A stretch of 64,000 nt of DNA. Source: Straminergon stramineum (taxonomy: Eukaryota; Streptophyta; Bryopsida; Hypnales; Calliergonaceae). The DNA is taken from assembly GCA_963920665.1 (NCBI GenBank), contig OY987265.1, forward strand, positions 24,371,001 through 24,435,000. Reading direction: 5' to 3'. A program made the translations under genes and the position numbers. This document shows, piece after piece, positions 1 to 12,063 of the stretch. Within the stretch, counting starts at the first letter, position 1; each line of letters begins with the position of its first letter. The notes under the pieces are model-generated. The model did not search any database, was not told where the DNA came from, and saw only the letters and a program-made list of their open reading frames with translations.

Positions 1-3000
1 CGTAGGCGCCTAAGAGCAACCACCAGTCGCTGAGGCTGGAAAGGACACCAAGATTTGTAAACAAAACTCCTCACATGAGGTGCATGTTGCCCTTCAGCAC
101 CATCTTCATGGTGAGAATGATCATGTAAATTATGGTGAGAATGACCATGAGAATTATGGCGAGTGTAGGAATTCTTCTTTCTGACATATCCCTTCACGGT
201 ACCGAAAATCACTGATGGAGGCAGATCTCCGAATGACGCACACTGCAAGATAAAAAAAATCATACAGCCTCAAATACTCGTACCTATTGGAAAAACTCTG
301 GCATAGAAAACATCCTGATGAAGTCAAGTTGAAAGTTGAAGTTGAAAGTCGAAGGGGCTACAATCTTACAAGAGAACAAGAAACGGTACCAGTAGACTCC
401 AGACTAATCGAATTCCACTCCCCACTAGAGTCTCTAAAAAGAGCTACGGTAATAGGAGCGCTTGAAGAAACCTGACAAGTGTAAGACCATTTCACCGTAC
501 CATGCCAAAACAGGAGCAATATGCTAGTATGTTACAAACCTCTATAACAGCACTCCCATTTAGGGCTCTAATGGCTGCGAGGCATTTTCTAATCTGAGCT
601 TGCTGCAAGCAGTCCACTTTGCTGAGTATTATGAGGTCCGCACACTCAATCTGCACTGCAAATATGGGCTTGCAGTTAGTAAGTGTCGTCTCAGAAAAAA
701 AATTTATAGATGTGCGTCGAGGTCCTTCAAACTTCAAAGGCCATAGTAGGCCAAATGGATTGTTATGTAAGGAACATGTGAGGAAGAGAAGCCCAGATAT
801 ACGAAAATCAGCTTTGAAATAAAAGACTCACAGAGGACCTAGTTTCAAAAAAGCGCGGAGCATGAATAAATTCCTCTTCGTTTTGAATGATCCAGATATT
901 GATTATTCTAAGCATTAAAAGTTGGCTGCACCGATATCGATTATAAAAGATAGTTATATGTCACCTGCTCCACCAGCAACTCTGCCAGATTTCCCGACTC
1001 ATCACCGATATTCACAAGTGTAGATCCATTCGCTACTTCTAGCCATCTCAGAAGCGTCCTCCCATCTACCAAAGTCACCTTCATAAAACAGAACCACAAT
1101 CACTTAGTTACTTGACTTGAAATCTTCAGTCCTCCAGGCTATGATATCTAAAGACAGCCTATAATTCTTAAACCCTGTGTGGTAGGAGACCGCAAACTCC
1201 GATGACCATTCTAATTTGCCACAAAAATTGTGCATTCCTGAACTAATATAGCAACAAACCTCGAGAGGGTAGGCCTAACCTCGAGCCTATAAAATCACAG
1301 TGTATCCTACTCTCCTCCCCTTCATCGTGCACAGCTTTGGCGAATCGCCACCAGTCCTCTCTCACTTTGATACCTTACAGAAGGTACACGACCAAACCTA
1401 GTAACGCTGTCGTGAAAAAGCCAAAGTACCGCGTAAAACCCCTGATTTACACAGACTTGACTCTTTGTTCATGAGAAGGAACTCATCTGACGAAAATAGT
1501 AGAGAAGATCCACTGTGCGGATTCGGCGTTCTGAAGGGTACGGAAGCGACGAAGTCCTATCTAAAGTATGTAGGACCCTAACGTATTTACAGAAACGAAA
1601 GCTTAACCCTTAGAGGACACCTGTTAGTAGATATATTGTTAGACCCTCAAAGGGACGGCCTACACGACTTAGAAGCCATTTTGGCCTTATCACAAGCCCT
1701 CCGCTCCGTGAGGTTTGTGATTTCTGAGGAACTTTATAAAGTGCTCCATGATCAGGAGTCTTCACCTATGAGGTCTTCAAAGCACCAGGACTGGAGGAAG
1801 AGGCGTTTTAGTATGCTGGGTTTCCTTCTCAGCGTTCTTTTGAAGTACAAACTACCCATACAAAAGAGAATTCAAGCACAAATTAAAAATTTATCACTCT
1901 GGTGAAGGGAAGCTTACCATCTGATTGACCATCGCCATGTTTTTATAGACATGACCTTCCTCTTCGGCTTTGATAAACAACTCCATGAGGCTGCTAGGCT
2001 TGCATCAAACATAAAACAAACTCCTCCAGTATCAGTATGATGCAGAAATGGCTGGACAACGAATCAGTAACCTCGACTCCATCAACATAAATGATTGGGA
2101 CACATAAGAGTCTACAGATGATGATTTTCACATAGCTTTGCGTCGCCTGTAACTGGATCGTCTATTTCTACCACAAAGCACAAAAATAAGAGATTCACTT
2201 ATATTCGTCCAAATTAACGTGCCTTCCTCGATATTCAAGAATTGATATACCTGGGCCATACCGGAACACTCGATAACCAAATGATCAAATTGACCTCCCG
2301 CCTCAAGGAGCTTTGTTACAGCACCAACGACATCCGCCTCTGTGCTACAGCATAGACATCCTGCAAACAGTCCGAGCCCCTAAGAAGAGCTCTTGCAAAA
2401 AAACTCAACGAATAAACTACAGTGATATTCACGCACCTCTTCATGAAACCAAGGTATAATTTAGCAACATTATCGACTAATGATCCAGACAGAAAAAGAA
2501 GGACGATTTGCACACTCTAAAAGAGATAAACTTAATCATCTCACCATTCTCGAGCTGGCTGAATGCAGCCAGACTTGAGGCTTGACCCCCCGCCAGCAGC
2601 ATCCGTGCATCCACGTTCACCTGCACAATCAGAAAAATATCTTGTCATCCTGGGCTAGATAAACGCGGCTTAGAGCTGAAGAAAAGTATGCACAAACACG
2701 AATACATATAAACACGCACCTCAGCCAGGTCATTCACGAGAACAGCAATGCGCAGTTCATTTGCATTCTTTAATAACCGAGACAATAAAGTAGTCTGCAA
2801 GTAAAACAAGAACGATGTCAATATTAAACACCAGATATGTTTCACGCTGAGAAAATTTTCACAGAGAGTCAATTGCGGTCAACTTCATAACATCCCAGCT
2901 GAGCAGTGAAAAAGATTCAATAAAATAAATCCGTCAAAATTAGGCAAAACCTACAAAATAAAGTAGCAACCACGCACCTTGCCAGCACCGAGGAACCCCG

Positions 3001-3145
3001 ACAGAATGGTGATCGGCACTCGTCGTCGTTTGTGGGAGCCATACCACGATCTTACAAGAATTGCGACCGTTGAACCTGCAACCACTCCTGCTCCGACGAT
3101 GGCCGCCATAAGGGCGGGACGATAGTGCGAAGCTCTCATATCCAT
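1..3145 (-). CDS. CobW/G3E-family P-loop GTPase, putative zinc metallochaperone (3' end off window)
   Basis: I rebuilt nine exons on the minus strand: 3145-2978, 2794-2720, 2620-2545, 2360-2251, 1998-1918, 1078-965, 650-540, 471-370 and 242-<1. All have GT-AG borders and the phases join, giving 359 codons before the window edge. The start is the ATG at 3145. Residues about 12-32 form a hydrophobic, probably membrane-spanning segment. SGFLGAGKTTLL is Walker A, split by intron 1. It is followed by VNDLAEVNVDA, the family CxCC motif as NGCLCCS, LVIECSGMAQ, VTLVDGR and QIECADLIILSKVD (the G4-like site). The last exon holds a His-rich stretch (HGHSHHNLHDHSHHEDG) and VRSFVYKSWCPFQPQRL, typical of the CobW C-terminal domain. 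The NDxxEVNxDA form resembles the YciC/ZagA-like branch. G3E proteins deliver metals, often zinc; this role is inferred from the family. The 839-bp intron at 1079-1917 is the longest. Confidence 0.9.
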
Positions 3146-3177
3146 CGCCAATTCCTTCCTTATCTCCACAACTTTCA

Positions 3178-3193
3178 AAACCCTAAACCCTAA
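3178..3193. promoter_or_regulatory. Telo-box-like AAACCCTAAACCCTAA in the CobW leader
   Basis: Two overlapping AAACCCTAA units lie 32-48 bp upstream of the CobW-type start codon. Telo-boxes are known in promoters and leaders of plant housekeeping and translation genes. Its function here is inferred from motif and position only. Confidence 0.45.
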
Positions 3194-3194
3194 T

Positions 3195-6127
3195 CCAACA
3201 GAACTACCTCAATTATGTAGCAACGACCTTTTCGTCCAATTTTCTTTTTTGCTACAGGGATCACAAATAGAATCTCTTCGAATGGATTCAGAACTTCACA
3301 TCGTCATATCCCTTCTTCTTCTGCTGCGTCTGCTTCTTCTGCTTCTGCTTCTACTGCTTCTGCTTCTATTTCACTATGTTCTTCAATAATCACCATGAAA
3401 GTTACCCCGCGGCATCGTTCGGATTGCAATCAAGGTCTTAGGAAACATTTTCCAAAACACAGGCATCATAAATCGCAATAAAACTTCAAGAGCAATCAGA
3501 GATTCTTCACAAATTCTACAGTCCGTGCAAACTGACCAACAGTTCGGAACCCCCAGGCTCTGAAGCTCAAGCAAAAGAGAACAATGCTTCATGGATGAAT
3601 GCTTGGTCGGTAGATGAAAGTTTCCATTCATCCAAATTTTGACGCTCCATTGTCCTTCTCAGCTTTCCTGTGTCACAGAATCCGTCCATTTAGATACCTC
3701 CCATCCAATCGCCGTGGATGAAATAACCTGTTCATCTGAAGTACGGTAATCATCTAGATGCTCCTTCTCACAATGGGGGGCAAATGGAAAGAAGGGGAGC
3801 ATGCTTACACCTTGTGTCGAAATTTTGTGAACATCTGACCAAAATTGACTTCATAGAAATCTACTCACATTTTCAGATGTCCAGAATTCTTGATAGATCC
3901 CATTTGAAGATTTTTTAGTTAATTTGTTGTCACATGTTATTGTAAAATTTTAATTTTTAAAACTCCACCAATTGTAAGATCACAACCCTAAAATTTTCCA
4001 AGATATGTTTTCTTAGCTTTCTTTAATGTTTTATTTCATCTTTGATAATTTGTATAGTAACATGTGCATGTCTCACAATTTCAGCAATTTGAAAATGTAT
4101 TGCAAAAATGACTTAAGAATATTAAGAAAATTGCTCAACAAAATGCACTTTGTTTTCATTTTCTTTACATCATGAAAGAAAAATATAGATTGCTAATAAC
4201 TTTGAAATGGAGTTGAGATATATCAATTCTAAGAGCAAGCAATTTATACTCATACTCTTTTTACTAAAAAAATTCCAAGATTCCTTGAATGTGAAATCCT
4301 TAATAATTTTTTATTTACTAATAATGTAAAAATGGATCAAATATTTCTTATTGACATGAATTTATCAAAGTACATTCCAAGAAACAAAAAAATGGAATTG
4401 TAAAGTTATAAAAAATGTAATTTTGTTTTTGTACTTGCTCATGTTAAGATAGAAGGTCTTCAAATTGTCATAAAAAATTTCAATACTTCTTAAAGTTACA
4501 TGAACGAAAACTAAATACACACTTCAAGCACGATGTTAAGGTACGTATACCTTATTGCAACCACTATTTACAACCCTTCTTTATTTTAGAACTAACACTA
4601 GGATAGTCATTCTTACCTTATGAAATTTGAAGCACATAAATAAGTGAACAATGACAATTCTAGATTTAGGTTCTAATATGAAGATGGAGTATGCAATGAG
4701 ATGCAATAAGGCAAAGTGGCCACCAACATCCTAGGAGAAAACAAAAAATTGACCAAATTTCATTTTTTTGTTTGCTAGGTCAATTCAAGTGATTTCCCAA
4801 TTGACTACTAGAGTGCATACATGGGACTCCCTAGTAATTACAAATGTTGTGAACTACAAATCAAATGGACTCTAGAACATTGCATCATGCAGTGTACATT
4901 CAATCTATATGATGGATGTGGTGAAGAATGAAGGAGTAAGAGATTCCTTGCACCTCCTGCCTAGAATGACCTAGAGAGAGTTGATCTTTGGTGTCATTCC
5001 CGGAAGAAGTTAGTTGAACCAAATACAACCCTTGTACAATAATTGTACTTAAAATGGTACAAATAAGCAATTCAACATCATTAAGCAATGTTCCCATTAT
5101 TATATTGAAACATTCATTGTGGGGGCTTGTTGGTAGTCAAAAGGGGATTCTAGATTCTCTAAGAATGCATTTTTTTAGACACCGTTTGAATAAACTATAA
5201 ATTTTCAAATTGCCAAAAAATAGGTGTACCTAAAAGCAATCATAGCTTCTTATGAATAGTGGGAGTATATTTGAGGCAAGAACCTGTAGACTAAGTGTGC
5301 AATTTTAGGAAGCATGCAATATTAGGTGTAGTTACCTTACCCCTCCCCCCAAAATCTTACTTGGGATGTTTTGAGGGTTGTTACTATGTAGAGGATTTGT
5401 TGTGCTAGGAATGTAGTTGTTTTTAGGAGCAAAAAGTCTAATGTTCTTGAGGTGTGTCACCTTGCATGGAGAGACACATGTACACGGACAATGCTAACTA
5501 CATGCAACTCAAAGCAATGTCTATCTCAAGTAATGCTGAGAAGACGAAGGCCTTGAGAGAATTTTTTTGGAACTTGGTGCAAGCACCAAGTCTTATGTGC
5601 ACTATCCCCAAAAGTGTTAAAAAAAACTCAATGAAAATCGACTATGGTTCTTTTTTCCACAATGACAATGAGTCCTTCACATGCTGCCAACATCCACAAT
5701 CGACTTCTTTTTTATTTCTGATTGGAATTTTAGGAATTTGAAGGCATGTAATTTGTCATAAGAAAGATCTTGAAAATACCTTTCCAATGATAATTTACAA
5801 GCCTAAAAATTCTAAAATGGTTGATTATGGGTACACTTTTTTTTGTTTTAGATTCTTTTGTATGAGGATTTATTCTTGATACTACTAGTGTCATTTCTTA
5901 GTGTGCATCAAATGGATTTTGGCATCACCTACATTACACATTAATTTAGCTTTCGACACCTTGCATCTTTGAAAATTTGTAACTAATTCACAATGCCTCC
6001 AAAAATTAAAGAACCACTTGCATTTTGATTTATAATCATTCTCCAATGTGCAGAAATTTTCTAGAGCATATCCCTTATGCCGCATAGATTATCCATGTGA
6101 TTTTAGGTGTAGTTACCTTAGTCCTTA
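3195..6127. other. Intergenic: probable promoter of the CobW gene, then AT-rich DNA
   Basis: The first 600 bp are less AT-rich and contain an imperfect CTTCTG/CTGCTT repeat at about 3311-3371; this is probably leader or promoter of the leftward gene. From about 3850 the DNA is AT-rich with no credible coding region. Short motifs of the type TTAGGTGTAGTTACCTTA occur at about 5322 and 6103. They match the ends of the hairpin element at 18006, so old element remnants are likely. Confidence 0.5.
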
Positions 6128-7284
6128 TTAACCTTTAAACCCCAAGCTGGTAACCATGAAAATCATCCCTTTTGATACTCTATGACATCATCTACTTTTA
6201 ACCCCTAAAGGACCAGTGTCCCCTCGGGGGACAAAATGGATTTCGGGCAGGTTCCTATGACCTCAATTTTTAGTCAAACTTTTTGAAACTTTCTCATAAG
6301 ATAGAAAAACTGATTATATTCGTGGGAATATAATTTTTATTTCAATTGGTGCTTGGGAGCAAAAGTTATGCCATCTTAAACATAATTTTCATGTCATCGG
6401 GCAGAAAAATAAATCCACAAAAAATTGAAATTTAATTTTAAAATTTTTTTTTTTTATAGATTATATTTTTGCCTACATGTGAAGCTTTGATTCATTCCAT
6501 TTGGATTAGTAATGTGAAAGTTATGAATAATATTGTTTTTCGGGCAGTATGAGCATCTTCTTGAAAAAATAACTTGTAGGATTCATTTCTGAATGCAATT
6601 TTCACAATTTTTCAAAAAAAATTGTTTGACAAAGTTAAGTTTGTTTGTTGGAACAATCCCACCATTGGGATTATTGAGTTTCAATCCCATCTCAAAGCTA
6701 TTAACGATCTAGTTTTTCATGTAATCTTAGACCTACTTCTACTTAACAATTTTTAGAGAATGAAAATCAAGAGCTTTTCTTTTGAAATTTTTTTCCTAGA
6801 ATATCAACTCAATTCTTCAACACAAAAATTTTTAAATTCACAGTCCATAGTGCAAAAAATTTCAATAAAAGGTGGTCAAAGTCATCTGAAATTGCAGGCC
6901 AGTGTTCAAAAAAACTTCTTTTTCCAACTTTGAATGCTAATATCTCTCAATCTATGCGGTCAAAATTCATGAAATTTTTACCACATGTTCTGAGACAAGT
7001 AAAGTACAAGATCCAACGGTTAGATTTTCTTAAAGTATTTTTTTTGGATTTTATGGGTGAACGCAGCAGAAATGGCAGTTTTGAGTGGTTTTTGACAGAA
7101 AAATGGCCTTGGTCCTTTAGGGGTTAAGAAAAACAAAATTACTCATTGAAGGTCAAATTACTTTGCAAGATCTTCCTGTTTTGCACAAAATTCCAAAGAT
7201 GAACTAGTGCACTTTTGTCCTACATAGAAAGATTCTTTGTCATTCATCGGCTGAAAAATGGCCACAGCCTCATTTAAGGGTTAA
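6128..7284. mobile_element. TTAA-flanked MITE, family B copy 1, interrupted by a family A element
   Basis: TTAA at 6128-6131 and 7281-7284 bound a sequence that matches the stand-alone element at 54529-54756. Shared blocks include a left part ending ATCTACTTT and a right part with TTCACTTTTGTCCTA-like and AAAGATTCTTTGTCATTCATC-like text. Removing the nested element (6198-7127) leaves about 231 bp, against 228 bp for the other copy. There is no coding capacity. The far ends read TTAACCTTTAAA and CATTTAAGGGTTAA. Confidence 0.75.
6198..7127. mobile_element. TTAA-flanked non-autonomous DNA transposon, family A copy 1
   Basis: The left end TTAA CCCCTAAAGGACC and the right end GGTCCTTTAGGGG TTAA are perfect inverted termini of 13 bp next to a duplicated TTAA. 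The core is 922 bp. A subterminal palindrome (GTGTCCCCTCGGGGGACA) follows the left end. An internal block, CTCAATCTATGCGGTCAAAA at about 6948, recurs in the other three copies. No transposase reading frame is present. It sits inside family B copy 1, and the intact copy of B at 54529 supplies the empty site. TTAA targets with CC-starting termini are the signature of piggyBac-type elements; Kolobok and Sola3 also use TTAA. Confidence 0.88.
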
Positions 7285-9417
7285 GTAATCTCCCTGCTGC
7301 ACAACATTTGGACTCTCACTGGAGTGTTGGAATTGATTTGCATTGGCGTGTACGATTCAATATTTTGAAGTTTGTGTTCAACCACGACTTGTTTTTGAAA
7401 TGTTTGAAAATGGAAAGCAACACTGGCAGGTGTTGTACGTTGCTCCTGTTGTTGTATCAGAAGCTAACTAAGTTAACTTAACCTGCAGCAGCCAGCATGA
7501 TAAGAATGAATGGCAGCATGGTCGGACTTACACTGACCGCCTCAGATATGGGTTTTCTTTAATTAAAATTTATTTTTTTTGAAACAAATGCAAAAGACTT
7601 TCATTACCAGAGAGCCTCAGATGAGGGTTCAACAACAGTGAGGCAGAGACTGATTGATGGGGGGAAAAAAATTCCTCGGCAAATGAATTCCCGGGGGTCT
7701 GTCAGTCAAATTGAACCTTAGCATTCAACAATTGAAACCAAAATTGCCAAAATGTAATCCAATCCAACTCGTGGAAGTGATGTGATGGATTTTTTTTTAA
7801 AATCCGAAACAAATGAAATTGGAATTTCATTGTATGATATGATATGACTTGGATTTCAAAACAGAGGCTCCTCGTGAATCGTTGTAAGGCTTCTTCTCTC
7901 ATCTCCTTACAAAGCTGTTGGTGAGGACCTTACAATTTGTGTCCTCGTGCAAAAAAAAAAAAAATTATTGGTGTATGGTCTCTACCCTGGCAAGATGGCA
8001 GCCCCCCAGCCCCCTAAAAGTGAACTTTACTCGGCTTTTTTCTGGCAGCTCCTATCTGACTTTTGTAGGGAAGCATCAATGACACTTGGCTTGCCCAATT
8101 TTTTTAAAAGAAAAAAATCACTCCAAATCTCTCCTGAGATTGAGTGATGAATTTAAAAGCGTATGTTCTAAAAACACATCATGAGTGACACAAAGACTAC
8201 ATAATTTGGGTAGATGTCAATTCATTTATTTTACAATTCTTAATGATGGAAATGACACATTCCTTCATCAACTCCGCTTTCAATTTTGCTCACTTGTTTG
8301 AGCTAGGTGACACAATTCGCACGTGGGAATTAGACATGCACAATACAATCCCCACGGAGTACAACAAAATTCATCACGTATTCATTGTGGAGAAATTTTC
8401 TTTTTTCTTGGTGTCTTGACTTTGTTTTCAATAGTGGCAACTTGCACGTTTTCAATTAGAATGTGTTTGTGCAATTTCTTATTTGTGTTGTGGTCCTTGG
8501 GAGGGATCCAAATTGGTGTTCTCTCTTTTTATTTCTTTTCAATATACAAGGTCATTTTTTTAAATGACACATTTGAGTAATACTTTGCTTCAAAATGATA
8601 CACACTGAACATTTTTAACCAAGTCAGGAGCATCCCGGTTAATAAGCTTAAAAAATATTAAGATATCTAGGAATTTGTGCCTTCAAGGTGCCCACATTTT
8701 TGTGACTCAAAGTAAAGATGAATGTTCCTACTAGTTGCTCCCCCCCCCCTCCTACTATGTTAGTGAGAATTATTTATTTATTTTGGACAAAATAAAACCA
8801 CTTGCCTTCTATTAGTTATGAATTTCCAAGATCTTTTGTCAAGATTTGAAATTTTCTAAAATTGTTTCTACCCAATCTGACCTTGTTCCATTAAAAAGTA
8901 GTGAAAATTGTATAAAGTAGAAGCATCCATTTCCAACACTTTATCTTAAATCAATCTTGAAAATAGATAGACAAAGGAAGTCCAAAATATACAACTTACT
9001 AATTTGAATGCAAAAAATGTTTTAGGGTACACCATGTATTTGAACTTCACAAATTCATAGCATTTTCATATGCGTATTTAGGAAACCATCATTTTCTTTT
9101 TGAAAATGAATGATTTTCAATTGCCAAAGTTTTAACATTTTTTCTAGTGATTTTAGACATCTAGTGCATTTGGTTGTCTTTGTCTTAAAACCTAAAGTTC
9201 CTTGACTATTTTTCACCAAAGATTCAAATGTATAACTTTTTAGTGCATTGAGCACTATTCATTTGCTTTCATTTGCTAAAAATTGACTTCATATGAACCT
9301 ACCCAAGCTTTCAAAGAACTCTTAAAAAGCTCCTTGGGAGCTCAAAAAACTTTAGGATTAATCACGTAGCCCTATATATACTAGAAGATCCATTCATTAC
9401 TCCACAATTTTGGAGGA
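7285..9417. other. AT-rich intergenic DNA without recognisable genes
   Basis: Homopolymer runs (A, T and a C10 run near 8740) and short spurious frames only. I see no motif, splice-consistent exon chain or repeat family I can name here. Confidence 0.5.
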
Positions 9418-10290
9418 TGTTAGAGCAATCATTGCAATCATTTAGCAAAATATGAGGGATACTACCATTTATACCTAAGTGGACAATATTAGTATAATCT
9501 TAAAGCAACATTGAGAACTTATATGTTATATCTTCAACCACCTTTAATAGATCTTTGTTTTTTTCTCAAAAACGAATTGACCAAATGTTCTCTAGTTTGC
9601 AAATCTATTATGGAGAAAATGCATAATGATCATATTTGCAATGACCAAAGGAACAACAATCTGTAGGTTTTCCTCCTTTAGGTGGCAATGAGGATTGTAC
9701 TTGCATTGTTTTAAGAAGAAGAAGAACTCTTGTCATAATTGACCAATGTAAATGAAGAGTCTATTGGAGATAGTTCCATTGTTTTAACAATTATATTGGA
9801 AATTCTCATAAGGAATTTAGAGGAAAATTCTAGTGTATCCTATTAATAATATTCAAAAACGATAACGAAGATCCTCTATAAGTTTTTTGGGATTTTATTT
9901 TATTTTTGCACACATCAAAATCTATTTCCACTTGCAAAACATGGTTCTTTGTATGCTTTGAGTAATGTTCATTTTTTTAAAAACCTAGAACTAGAGCAAC
10001 TATTGCAATCATTCAAGGAAATAAGAGGGATACTACCATTTATATTTATATAGAGAACAATAGTTTCCCTTGAAGGCAACAATGAGAACTTATATGTTAT
10101 AGCTTTGACCACCTTTAATTGATATCTTCCTTTTTATCTCACAAATGAGTTGACCAAATGTTCTTTGGTTTCTAAATCTATTACAAAAAAAATCCTGAAG
10201 CAAATAAGTCTAAAAATGTGAAACCATCATATATGTGCAAAAAATGGTTCTTTATAAGCTTTGAGTAATTTTCATTTCATAAACCCTCAA
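9418..10290. repeat. Diverged direct repeat, period about 570 bp
   Basis: The segment at about 9418-9612 (GATACTACCATTTATA, GAGAACTTATATGTTATA, TTGACCAAATGTTCT) is repeated in order at about 9988-10190. The following stretch near 9917-9980 (GGTTCTTTGTATGCTTTGAG) recurs near 10240 as GGTTCTTTATAAGCTTTGAG. The order and spacing support a tandem duplication or two adjacent copies of one dispersed repeat. Confidence 0.6.
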
Positions 10291-10857
10291 TGTCCGACAA
10301 CCTCAAATTTGGCCTCCCAAACATGAAAGGTTGCCATGTTTGACTATTATAATCCTTTTAAAGATAGAGTGGAATCATTTGTCTTTTCCCCACAACTCCA
10401 GGTTTGTCTCCTCTCCACTATTGATCAGTATAGTCAATTTTTGTGTATCTCACTTTGGGTGACAATTTGATTAGAATGAGTTCAGAAAGGTCTGAATTAT
10501 AGTAAACACACTTTGGGTGCTCAAGGGTTAAAAAAGAAAAAGAAAACTAAAACTAAAACTCTGAGGAATCACAACACCTTAAGGTAAGTTAATGCCCATT
10601 TTTGCCTACTAATTGTCAACATTTCCTTGGCATCAATGATCGGAAAAAACCGGCAATTAGTTCAAAGCTAGATAGTGGATTTGGGAAAAAAATTTGGTTG
10701 TATTTTGAAATTAGAGGATGCTAAACTAAGAAGAAATTTCTAGAACCGGAAATCAATTGGTGCCACCTCAAATTTGGAGGATATTTGACCACTTCCTTAG
10801 AATGTTTAGGGAATTTCAATTGCCTTGCCCAAAAAATTATTGGTTAATACCTAACTA
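10291..10857. other. Intergenic with a solitary TTAA-element end
   Basis: CTCAAGGGTTAA at about 10522-10531 looks like one end of the CCCTTGA-type TTAA elements, but no partner end was found. The last 60 bases before the hAT fragment may carry more of its decayed frame, though stops interrupt it. Confidence 0.35.
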
Positions 10858-11296
10858 ATGAAGGTTTGTTACCACCGGATATCAACCTCCACTTTCAAGT
10901 TACAAGGGAGTATAGAGTGGATGGACAAAGCTTTTAGAGATATTTGGACTTCAATTGGTTGGAGTCCTTCTTTGAAATTAAAATACCCTAACCTACTAAC
11001 TCTTGTTGAAATTGCTAAGTGTCAATGTGTAAGCACCGTGCATGTGTGAAAGGGTATTTTTAGTGCAAAATAACATCAAGCAAAAACTTCAAAATCGTAT
11101 GACAACATCCAATTTGGACAATGTCATGCAATTGGCCTTGGAAGGACCTGACAAAGACTATGACAACATAATGGAAGAGGCCATTGTCTTGTGGAAGAAT
11201 TCTTCTAAATTTCGCCATTTATATGCAAATCTTGAGTTGTACCTTACAAGGGTAGTGGGAGAAATATTTGAAGAACATGAAATTGATACTTCCTAA
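10858..11296 (+). pseudogene. hAT transposase C-terminal (dimerisation) domain fragment, frameshifted
   Basis: Two adjoining frames read KYPNLLTLVEIAKCQCVSTVH and then CERVFLVQNNIKQKLQNRM, ending LDNVMQLALEGPDKDYDNIM. The order YPNL..LV..A..VSTxxCERxFS..N.IK.KLRNR....LD.L..ISLEGP is the C-terminal block of hAT transposases, especially the ZNF862-like group. The two parts are joined by a single-base shift near 11041 (CATGTGTGAA; dropping one G restores frame). Stops lie immediately upstream at 10852. No N-terminal BED finger or catalytic part is visible, so this is a dead fragment. Confidence 0.72.
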
Positions 11297-11731
11297 ACTC
11301 TTTTGATTTCATGCAAGCTTTTCATAACCATCTTCATCTCCATAATGCATGGGTTGGGAGGATCCTTGGCCTTCAAGTGGTGAAGGGCTTTGTTAGGTTC
11401 AATTCCTACTAAGGATGCGATCATTAATTAGTACTTTCATTTTCAAATTGTTTTTCTATATTTTATAGAAATTTTGCAATTTTAAACACTTTTTGTGATT
11501 CAAAGGATATAAGGCAAAACAACCCATTACGAAACTTTTGCCCATTATGGAACTCTATGAATGAGCCCATTACAGTTTTCTTTTAATTTTTGAGATTTGG
11601 GCCACATTCAATGTCTTAGCTAACTGGAATGGAGTAATTAGGTATTGTAATAGGAACTTTCAGTTTTTTAGTGTTAGTTCAGTGCAGGAAGTGCCTTTTT
11701 CAGGTCTTCTGTGTTAGAAAATATTGTGACT
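11297..11731. other. Intergenic, no genes seen
   Basis: This follows the hAT fragment. Short CCCATTA-type motifs near 11523-11575 are echoed near 12275-12300 in partly inverted form, so the C-type element that follows may sit in another decayed repeat. Confidence 0.35.
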
Positions 11732-12063
11732 ATAAGGTAGGAGGCTCGAAATCCACACAGGCTTTAAAACTGCACACCTCCTCAAATGTACACTGTGTGT
11801 ACATGGGTTTTTTTCATCTTTACAGGGATGTACCAGCAGTGTACATTTGAGGAGGTGTGCGGTTTTAGAGCCCTATGCCATTTCGACTTCAAAAATTCAT
11901 AACTAATTCTACAAAGCTCCAAAAAATATGAAACGACTTGGATTAGATGTCAATTCCTCTCATCTTTCAAGAAAAATTTACTGAAAAATATTTCAATAAG
12001 TTTCACCTCCCCAAAATTCAGTTTCAGCTCTTAGATGGGCGCTTTATGAACCTCCTACCTTAA
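11732..12063. mobile_element. Inverted-repeat element, family C copy 1
   Basis: The left end TATAAGGTAGGAGG (about 11731) is the inverse of the right end CCTCCTACCTTAATA (about 12050). The interior text TTCAAAAATTCATAACTAATTC and AGAAAAATTTACTGAAAAA is found inverted in the related copy at 21195-21856. There is no coding capacity. The target duplication is not clear, perhaps TA. Confidence 0.55.
11766..11866. repeat. 29-bp perfect-but-one inverted repeat (hairpin)
   Basis: The arms are 11766-11794 and 11838-11866, with one mismatch (T to C within AAAACTGCACACC / AAAACCGCACACC) and a 43-base loop. It lies inside family C copy 1. Confidence 0.75.

Noticed and set aside
1636..1905. 89-codon forward frame
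   Set aside because: It lies in the 839-bp intron of the CobW-type gene on the other strand and has no recognisable sequence.
6930..7127. Small frames repeated in family A copies (also 19381, 24399, 53183)
   Set aside because: All four derive from the same conserved right part of the element. The frames are not kept at equal length and have no transposase motif, so the conservation is best explained as nucleotide-level.
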